A stretch of DNA of 20,123 nt from Streptomyces sp. NRRL S-87. GTDB lineage: Bacteria > Actinomycetota > Actinomycetes > Streptomycetales > Streptomycetaceae. The DNA lies in the NCBI RefSeq assembly GCF_000719335.1, contig NZ_JOGB01000094.1, forward strand, positions 1 to 20,123, in the 5' to 3' direction. Within the stretch, counting starts at the first letter, position 1, and each line of letters begins with the position of its first letter. Below the pieces are notes generated by a model. That model saw only the letters and a program-made list of their open reading frames with translations, was not told where the DNA came from and did no database searches. The translations under genes and the position numbers were made by a program. Of this stretch, positions 14,358 through 20,123 are shown in pieces.

Positions 14358-14830
14358 GTGGTTCTCTCCATGGACTGGCGCAGCTCGCTGCGGACTTCGG
14401 GGGTCAGGACGTGTCCGGCGCGGCCGACGAACAGGGCCATGTGGTACGCGACGACGCTCATGTCGCAGTCGGGGGTGGCGTGCACCCCCAGCAGCGAGCC
14501 GTCGCTGATGGCCATGACGAACACGCTGCCGTGCTCCATGGAGACCATGGTCTGCTTGACGCCGCCGCCGTCCATGAGGTGGGCGGCTCCGGCGGTCAGG
14601 CTCCCCAGCCCGGACACGATGGTGGCGAGATCGGCGGAGGCCCCCCGCGGCCCCTTGGTCTCGGCCCGTTCGGCGCTCGCATGCCCCGGGTCGGAGGACA
14701 GCAGCAGCAACCCGTCCGAGGAGACGACGGCGACGGAGACGAGCCCCGGCACCTCCTCGACCAGGTCGGTCAGCAGCCACTGCAGGTTGCGGGCCTGGGT
14801 GCTCAGTCCGTACGTACTGGGCGCGGTCAC
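14354..14830 (-). CDS. cvnB: Conservon roadblock/LC7 protein (CvnB family)
   Basis: A 158-residue roadblock/LC7-domain protein starting at GTG 14830, in a GTGA overlap with the cvnA stop. LQWLLTDLVEEVPGLVSVAVVSSDGLLLLSS at residues 17-47 is the diagnostic opening strand-helix pattern. It is followed by ADLATIVSGLGSLTAGAAHLMDGGGVKQTMVSMEHGSVFVMAISDGSLLGV. Such proteins act as regulators or scaffolds of small GTPases, as MglB does for MglA, and here the partner is CvnD. The C-terminal tail ends in RSELRQSMERTT. Translation is coupled at both ends. Because its start is joined to the cvnA stop, the cvnA frameshift would also weaken its expression. Confidence 0.93.
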   Translation of the reverse strand: MTAPSTYGLSTQARNLQWLLTDLVEEVPGLVSVAVVSSDGLLLLSSDPGHASAERAETKGPRGASADLATIVSGLGSLTAGAAHLMDGGGVKQTMVSMEHGSVFVMAISDGSLLGVHATPDCDMSVVAYHMALFVGRAGHVLTPEVRSELRQSMERTT

Positions 14831-15600
14831 GTGCGTGCCTCCTCGACGGTGTCCCCCTCGTCCTGGGCCCGCTGCCGCTGTTCGGCGAGCTCGGCGTCTG
14901 CGACGCGCCGCCCGTCGCGGGCCCCCTGGTAAAACCCCCCGAGCCTACGGCGCAGTTCCTCCGCGTCCACCCGTGTCGCGGGCTTGCGGACCTCCCCCGT
15001 GCCGTGGTCGACGATCCGGGGGGTGCGCTTCGGCAGTCCCTTGTCGGTGATGAGCGGGCGCTCGACCTCGACGGTCGACTCCTCGGCGTCGCCTGCGGCG
15101 GCCTCGGCGTCGGCGGCTCCACCGAGCGCGTCGTGTCCCTCGTCCGTGTCGGCGCCGAGGGGCTGGTGGCGCGCCTCGGCGGCGTGGGAGTCGGGGACGT
15201 GGTGCGTGTCGTACGCGTCGTACGCGCCGTACGCGTCATGGTGCGGCCCGGTGCCGTGAGCCCCGTGGTGCGGCCCGGTGCCGTCGGCCGCGTCGTCGCC
15301 GTCCGCCTCGCTGGTGCGGGCGTGGTGGTCGGGCTCGTCGTAACCGCCCTGGCGCGGCAGCGGCGCGGCGATCAGCCAGGCGCCGGTGTCCTCCATGCTC
15401 ACGGCGGCGGTCGCGTCGGCGACCGGGGCGGGTCCGCGCCCGGCCGGCGCCGAGCCCGGTACGACGTACACGCCGTCGACGGGTTCCGCCGGGTCGGCGA
15501 CGGCCTCGTGGACCTCGACCGGCTCGGCGGGAGCCGGCTCCTCCTCCGCGACGGCGGTCTCCGCCGGGAGGGCGGGGTCGGTCGCGGGGGCGGAGTCGGT

Positions 15601-15696
15601 CAGCGCCTCGGGCTCGGTGTCGGTCAGCGCCTCGGGCTCGGTGTCGGTCAGCGCCTCGGGCTCGGTGTCGGTCAGCGCCTCGGGCTCGGTGTCGGC
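15601..15696. repeat. 4 x 24-bp tandem repeat in the cvnA linker
   Basis: Four units starting cagcgcctcgggctcggt encode the octapeptide ALTDTEPE in the downstream cvnA frame. Confidence 0.9.
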
Positions 15697-15735
15697 GTCG
15701 TTCTCGGTGTCGAAGTCCGCGTCGGCCTCGGCGTC

Positions 15736-15819
15736 GATCTCGGCGTCGATCTCGGCGTCGATCTCGGCGTCGATCTCGGCGTCGATCTCGGCGTCGATCT
15801 CGGCGTCGATCTCGGCGTC
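15736..15819. repeat. 7 x 12-bp perfect tandem repeat in the cvnA linker
   Basis: Seven identical copies of gatctcggcgtc encode DAEI in the downstream frame and RRRD in the upstream frame. The frameshift lies at its upstream edge (15820). Confidence 0.95.
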
Positions 15820-18273
15820 GCGCGACCTCCGCGACGGGCAGCTCGGGCTCGGCGGACAGGTCCTCGGCTACCGGCAGCTCGGGCTCGACGGCCGACGCCT
15901 CGGTCTCGGCTACCGGCAGCTCGGGCTCGACGGCCAGGTCCTCGACGACCGGCACCTCGACGACGGCCTCGGCGGCCGGCGTCTCCAGCAGCTCCGGCCG
16001 GAACCGCGGCGGCAGGACGTTGGAGTTGGCCTCGGCCACGAACCCGGGCAGCTGCAGCGCCGGCACTCCGGGCGTCCCGACGGAGTAGTCGGGGGCCGCA
16101 GGCGGCACGTCCGGCAGCAGCGCCCCCGGTACGACGACCAGCGCCTCGGTGCCGCCGCCGCGCTGCGCCCGCAGCTCGGCCGTCACGCCGTGCCGCGCCG
16201 CGAGGCGACCCGCGACGTACAGCCCGAGCCCCAGGCCGTGCTCGGCCTCGTCCTCCTGCTCGAACGCCTCGGGGTCGGCCAGCCGCCCGTTGAGCATCGC
16301 CAGTCGGTCCTCGGTGACGCCGATCCCGCCGTCCTGGACGGACACGACGACGGAGCCGTCGTCCGTGAGCCAGCCCGACACCTTCACCTTGGCGTCCGGC
16401 GGCGAGAAGGTCGTGGCGTTCTCCAGCAGCTCCGCGACCACGTGCGAGATGTCGTCGGCGGCGTGCCCGGCGACCTGCGTGTAGGCGGGCAGTGCCTGGA
16501 GGTCGACGCGCTCGTACCGCTCGATCTCGCTGACCGCGGCGCGCATGACGTCCACCAGGGGGACCGGCCCGGCGTGCCCGTGGCCGTGCTCCTGGCCCGC
16601 GAGGACCAGCAGGTTCTCGTTGTGGCGGCGCATGACCGTGGCCAGGTGGTCCAGCTTGAAGAGGGTGTCCAGGCGGTCCGGGTCCTGCTCCTTGGCCTCC
16701 AGCTGCTCGATGACCGCCAGCTGGCGCTCGACCAGGCCGAGGGTGCGCAGCGACAGGGACACCGAGGTGGTGATCAGGATGCGCCGGTGCTCCTCCAGGC
16801 CCGCCTTCAGCTCGGCGAGCTCCCTGTCGAGGCCGGTCTTGGCGGCGCTCAGGGCGTCGTTGCGGTCGATGAGGCGGCGCCGGTCCGCGTCGAGGCCGGC
16901 GATGCGGGTGTGCAGGGAGGTGGACTGGGCCTCGGCGCGGGCGTGGATCTCGTTGATGGACCGGACGACGGCGGCGAACTCGTCGTTGCGGCCCGTGAAG
17001 CGGACCGGGTCGGAACCGCCCTCGTGGTCGGGCGAGGCGAGCCGCTCGGCACCGCGCTTGAGTACGGAGAGCGGCTGGGTCAGCGTGCGGGCCACGGCGG
17101 TGGAGACGCCCACGGCGACCAGCAGCAGGAGGCCGGCCAGGCCGAGCAGCACCTCGCCCTCGGTCACGTCGTCGTCGCGCAGCGCGGCGAGCGCGGTGGC
17201 GCGCTCGGCGGTGAGGGTGGACTCCACCGACCGCATCCGGTCGATCCGGGCGCTGAGTGCGGCCCCGACGGTGTCGGCGTTCAGTTTGCGGTCGCTCGCG
17301 GACAGCTCGGGGCCGTCGGTGAGCTTGGCGAGGTAGCCCTCGGCGGCCTTGACCTCGGGCCCGCTCACGGTGGCGACCAGGGTCTCGCGGACGTCGGGGC
17401 CGGCGGCGCGGTCGAAGTCCTCCAGCGCGGCCTGCTCGCGTACCCGGGCGCGCTGGCCGGCCGTGGTCAGCTCGTTGCGGGCCTTCGCCTCGGGACCGGC
17501 GGGGGCGTCCTCGTACCGGCCGGTGACCGGGTTGTAGACGGTGCCGCCCTCCTCGGCCTCGGGCACGGCGAGGGCGGCCAGGAGCAGCCCGCGGGCGGCG
17601 GAGGCCTGCTCGACGGCCCGCGTCAGCGGGGCGAGGGCTCGGCCGGCGGCCAGGGCCGCCTCGGCGCGCGGCGGGGTGCGCTCGGCCAGCTCGTCGCCGG
17701 GGGCGAGCAGGGTGGTGAGGATCTCGGAGTACGCGGCGTGCGCGGCCAGGGCGGAGCCCTTGCCGGTGAGGGCGGCGGCGCGGACCGACTTCACGCGGTC
17801 GAGGGCCCGTCCGGTGGCGCCGTCGGCGTCCCCGCGGACCTCCTCGATCTGGGCGTCGGTGCGGGCGGCCCGCTCCTGGACGGCGGCCTTGCCCTTGCCC
17901 TTCCCGTCGCGGCCGTGGGCGACGTACGTCACGGCGGCGTCGCGCTCGTCCGCCAGCGCGTGCGCGAGGGCGACGGTGGCGCGGGTGCGCTCGGCGAGCG
18001 TGACCAGGCCCTGGGAGTCCTTGAGATCGGCCGAGGCCGCGACCAGGGCGGGGGCGCTCGCACCTATGACGGTGAGTCCGACGACGGCGACGCCGAGGAC
18101 CAGTCGGCTGCGGACGCGCTTGGGGCGGCCGGCACTGCTGCCGGTGCCTGTCGCGTCTCCGGTGCGCTCGGTCCCTGCCGGGGCGCTGCCGTTCTTCCGA
18201 GACCGCTTCTTCGACACCGGTGCTCGCAATCCTGTACGTGTGCTCGTCTACTCGTCACCGGAGCGCCGGGCCG

Positions 18274-18291
18274 GCCGATCAGCGGATCGGC
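18274..18291. promoter_or_regulatory. Inverted repeat in the cvnA 5' region
   Basis: GCCGATC (18274-18280) and GATCGGC (18285-18291) are perfect arms around AGCG, 57-74 bp upstream of the cvnA start. It could be an operator or an RNA hairpin in the leader. Confidence 0.45.
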
Positions 18292-18345
18292 GGCACCTTC
18301 GTCCGGCTGGGTCCTGGCCGAGGTGACGGCCGGTCAACAAGTAAA

Positions 18346-18401
18346 CGCCCCTGCCCCTCGTACCGCATCAGACCATTCCAAGTGTGGTTCGGGCAGGGGC
18401 G
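18346..18401. promoter_or_regulatory. Long-armed inverted repeat upstream of cvnA, attenuator-like
   Basis: CGCCCCTGCCC (18346-18356) and GGGCAGGGGCG (18391-18401) are perfect 11-bp arms with a 34-nt loop, and a small inner ACCA/TGGT pair can form. On the minus strand the stem is followed by TTTACTTGTT, giving a terminator-like look within the probable cvnA leader. Confidence 0.45.
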
Positions 18402-18418
18402 CGCATCGCCCGCCCGGC

Positions 18419-18432
18419 CACTCGAACGAGTG
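18419..18432. promoter_or_regulatory. 14-bp perfect dyad, operator-like
   Basis: CACTCG-AA-CGAGTG is an uninterrupted dyad in the intergenic region, about 70 bp upstream of the candidate PP2C promoter. The half-site CGAGTG recurs at 18493-18498. No regulator is assigned. Confidence 0.4.
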
Positions 18433-18499
18433 AACATCAGGGAAGAGTTGGCGATCAACTCGGACATCCCGCCGCCAGGGGCCGCGCGTGGACGAGTGG

Positions 18500-18528
18500 T
18501 TGAACCTCGCCGCGGGCCCTGGCAGTAT
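18500..18528 (+). promoter_or_regulatory. Candidate promoter of the PP2C-like gene
   Basis: TTGAAC (18500-18505), a 17-bp spacer and CAGTAT (18523-18528) fit a housekeeping promoter. The resulting leader would be about 145 nt. Confidence 0.45.
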
Positions 18529-18680
18529 GCCCGCCCACATCTCGGGGCGGACCCGGGGATTCCGTCAGTGAAGGCCCCGTGTCCGTGTGTGAACAGGCCA
18601 TTCATCCTGGTACGGACTAATTGGCGGGCGACCCCGCGAAACCCGCCCCCGGCCGGGACAACCCCGGGCAGACTGTCCAT

Positions 18681-19454
18681 ATGCGCATCGAGCTGGCCAC
18701 GGCACCCGGAGATCCGCAACGCCCCAACGAGGACTGGGTGTCGGCCCTCGCACCCGCCTTCGGCCAGGGCGGAGTCCTGGTCGCACTGGACGGGGTGACC
18801 CCGCCGCGCGGAGAGGACGGCTGCCGGCACGGGGTGCCGTGGTTCACCTCCGGCCTGGGCGGCCGGCTGACCGAACTGTCCGGATCGCGGCGGGACATGA
18901 CACTCGAACGGATCCTGGCGGCGGCGATCGCCGCCACGGCCGACGCCCACCGCGACACCTGTGACCTTTCTCACGTCCGCACTCCCCAGGCGACGGTGGT
19001 CTTGGCGCGCTGGGACGAGGAGCGGGTGGAGCACCTGGTGCTCTCGGACTCGGTGCTGCTCGTCGAGTCCCGCGACGGGCGCGTCACGGCCGTACGGGAC
19101 GACCGGCTCGACCGGGTGCCGCGCGAGGTGCTGCGCTCGACGGCGGCCACGGACGCGCTGCGCAACGCGCCGGGCGGGTTCCACACGGCGGCCGCCGACC
19201 CGGCGGTGGCGGAGCTGGCGGTCACGGGCACGCTGCCGCGCGACCGGGTGCGGGCGCTGGCGGCCCTGACGGACGGGGCGAGCCGGTGGACGGACACGTT
19301 CGGGGAGGGCGACTGGGCGCGGTGCCTCGGGGTGCTGCGCAAGGAGGGGGCGCGGGGGCTGGTCGACCGGGTGCGGACGATCGAGTCGGGGCCGCGCGGT
19401 GACGCGCGCAGCAAGCGGCACGATGACGCTTCGGTGGTGTTCGTGGAGTTGTAG
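18681..19454 (+). CDS. PP2C-like serine/threonine phosphatase domain protein
   Basis: A 257-residue soluble protein starting at ATG 18681; a TTG at 18621 would add a disordered stretch. No strong Shine-Dalgarno is visible. The PP2C metal-site motifs are in order: NED (16-18), VLVALDGVT with D37, LVLSDSVLLVESRDGRV (119-134), ALTDGASRW with D198, and KRHDDASVVFVEL with D248-D249 at the end. These Asp/Glu residues would bind the two Mn/Mg ions for phosphoester hydrolysis. It lacks membrane, GAF or PAS domains, and the usual RxxNED opening is modified (QRPNED). It is divergent from the conservon; a functional link is only positional. It ends in a G-rich convergent gap before the MarR gene. Confidence 0.8.
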   Translation: MRIELATAPGDPQRPNEDWVSALAPAFGQGGVLVALDGVTPPRGEDGCRHGVPWFTSGLGGRLTELSGSRRDMTLERILAAAIAATADAHRDTCDLSHVRTPQATVVLARWDEERVEHLVLSDSVLLVESRDGRVTAVRDDRLDRVPREVLRSTAATDALRNAPGGFHTAAADPAVAELAVTGTLPRDRVRALAALTDGASRWTDTFGEGDWARCLGVLRKEGARGLVDRVRTIESGPRGDARSKRHDDASVVFVEL

Positions 19455-19542
19455 GGGGGTGGGGAGTTGTGGGGGTGGGTGGGGGTGAGGGTGGGTGGGG
19501 GTGAGGGTGAGTGGAGAGGGTGGTCGGCCCTTCCCCCGGAGG
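19455..19542. repeat. G-rich tract with 2 x 16-bp repeat between convergent genes
   Basis: This stretch on the plus strand consists of runs of three to six G. It includes a perfect tandem pair of gtgggtgggggtgagg at 19475-19490 and 19491-19506. It could form G-quadruplexes. No stem-loop terminator is seen. Confidence 0.7.
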
Positions 19543-19989
19543 TCAGGAGTCCGTGCCCGCGTTCAGCTGGTTCAGCAGTCGGGCCAGCTCCGCGACCTCG
19601 CCGCGGTCCCAGCCCGCGAGCTTGCGCATGTACTGCTCGCGCCGTGCGTCCCGTACCCGCAGGAAGCGCTCGCGCCCTTCCGGCGTCAGCCCGATGAGGT
19701 ACGCCCGCCCGTCCGCCGGGTCGGGCTCGCGGGCCACCAGGCCGAGGTCCTCCAGGGCCCGCAGCTGCCGGCTCATGGTGGCCTTGCCGACCCCGAAGTA
19801 GGCCGCGAGGTCCGTGGCGCGCTGGCGGCCCGCGTCCTCCAGGCGCACCAGCAGGCCGTACGCCGCCGGCTCCAGCTCAGGGTGGAGCTCCCTGGCCATC
19901 TCGCCCGACGACGCGCGGGCGCGCCGGAGGAAGACGGAGAGCTCCCGCTCCAACGCGAGGAACTCCGCCTGGTCTCCGCTGCCCTGCAC
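19543..19989 (-). CDS. MarR family transcriptional regulator
   Basis: A 148-residue regulator. GTG 19989 was chosen because GGGAG lies at good spacing upstream; GTG 20031 would add 14 residues without a ribosome binding site. The winged helix-turn-helix is complete: YGLLVRLEDAGRQRATDLAAYFGVGKATMSRQLRALEDLGLVAREPDPADGRAYLIGLTPEGRERF, with the recognition helix around KATMSRQLRALE and the wing DPADGRAYLIGLT. N- and C-terminal helices (LERELSVFLRRA, and EVAELARLLNQLN) would form the dimer interface. It probably binds DNA as a dimer and responds to a small ligand. Its target is unknown; self-regulation from the region beyond 19990 is likely. It converges with the PP2C-like gene. Confidence 0.92.
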   Translation of the reverse strand: MQGSGDQAEFLALERELSVFLRRARASSGEMARELHPELEPAAYGLLVRLEDAGRQRATDLAAYFGVGKATMSRQLRALEDLGLVAREPDPADGRAYLIGLTPEGRERFLRVRDARREQYMRKLAGWDRGEVAELARLLNQLNAGTDS

Positions 19990-20123
19990 TGCCCGCTCCC
20001 ATCGTGCCGACCCCGCCTGCCGGGGGAGCACCAGTATTTCGCAGGCGGGGGCGGACGGGGGAACGGGACACCGGTTGATGGGGTGAGGGGTGTGGGGTGT
20101 GGGAGGGGGGTGGAGGTGTGGGG

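Larger units (their letters stand above)
14827..18217 (-). pseudogene. cvnA: Conservon sensor kinase-like protein (CvnA family), apparent frameshift
   Basis: A large membrane sensor starting at GTG 18217 (SKKRSRKN start); a TTG at 18229 is possible. TM1 covers about residues 38-60, a nitrate/nitrite-sensing-type helical extracellular domain about 61-350, TM2 about 354-374, then HAMP and coiled coil to about 540. The HATPase domain carries ELLENATTFSPP (597-606), VQDGGIG and HGLGLGLYVAGRLAARHG. After codon 799 (15821-15823) the frame must shift by skipping base 15820 to reach the acidic linker (DAEI and ALTDTEPE repeats) and the typical CvnA end: ITDKGLPKRTPR, then LRRRLGGFYQGARDGR, stop at 14827. 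The reconstructed length is about 1129 residues. Unshifted, the frame becomes an RRRD repeat tail ending at 15236. This may be a sequencing error in a repeat or a genuine mutation. Confidence 0.85.
18218..18680. promoter_or_regulatory. 463-bp divergent region between cvnA and the PP2C-like gene
   Basis: No gene is evident here. The region contains three distinct inverted repeats (18274-18291, 18346-18401, 18419-18432) and a candidate plus-strand promoter (18500-18528), each listed separately. I find no clear minus-strand promoter for cvnA. Confidence 0.6.

Noticed and set aside
15236..15819. Long Arg/Asp-rich C-terminus of the kinase in its original frame
   Set aside because: It reads the DAEI repeat out of phase, has poor third-position GC and misses the conserved CvnA end, which is intact in the next frame.
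15601..15819. CRISPR-like array
   Set aside because: The repeats are direct tandem units without spacers and encode an in-frame acidic linker.
18621..18680. TTG 18621 start for the PP2C-like gene
   Set aside because: The added residues are Pro/Gly-rich with no ribosome binding site; ATG 18681 directly precedes the conserved first strand.

Overview
The window is very GC-rich, with G/C-dominated third codon positions, GTG starts and 4-bp GTGA start/stop overlaps. It carries a complete conservon (cvnABCD), a FtsW/RodA plus class B PBP pair, and a coiled-coil NlpC/P60 hydrolase. Together these point to a Streptomyces or close relative and look like chromosomal DNA. I see no rRNA, tRNA, insertion sequence, CRISPR array or phage gene.

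Layout. At 40-2962 (+) lie a small secreted protein with a C-terminal membrane anchor, a lipoprotein, and a CseC-like sensor histidine kinase translationally coupled to the lipoprotein, with no response regulator in view. At 3021-5425 (-) lie an AurF-type diiron oxygenase, a TetR regulator and a small conserved protein. A second, ferritin-like diiron protein is read divergently from the AurF gene (5609-6757, +). The segment 6723-10219 (-) holds ftsW-like, PBP and DUF3291 genes. Divergent from ftsW is a secreted NlpC/P60 peptidase (10473-11846, +). The segment 11744-18217 (-) is a conservon, transcribed cvnA-cvnB-cvnC-cvnD and followed by a styrene/indole-monooxygenase-type flavoprotein. A PP2C-like phosphatase (18681-19454, +) is divergent from the conservon, and a MarR regulator (19543-19989, -) closes the window.

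How the genes may work together. The SEDS protein, the transpeptidase and the divergent NlpC/P60 hydrolase form a wall-synthesis/wall-remodelling group. The conservon is a membrane-associated Ras-like GTPase signalling complex, and its downstream flavoprotein could be an effector, although no flavin reductase is visible. The two diiron proteins share a divergent promoter region and probably the TetR regulator. That combination is the most system-like set here without an obvious known pathway.

Points most worth checking: an apparent +1 frameshift in cvnA beside a 12-bp tandem repeat; a 10-bp hairpin that encloses the Shine-Dalgarno of the NlpC/P60 gene; a helically phased 10-bp tandem repeat between ftsW and that gene; a 103-bp tail-to-tail coding overlap between the NlpC/P60 and monooxygenase genes; and several unexplained inverted repeats in the cvnA leader. 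All assignments come from reading motifs by eye; no database search was possible.
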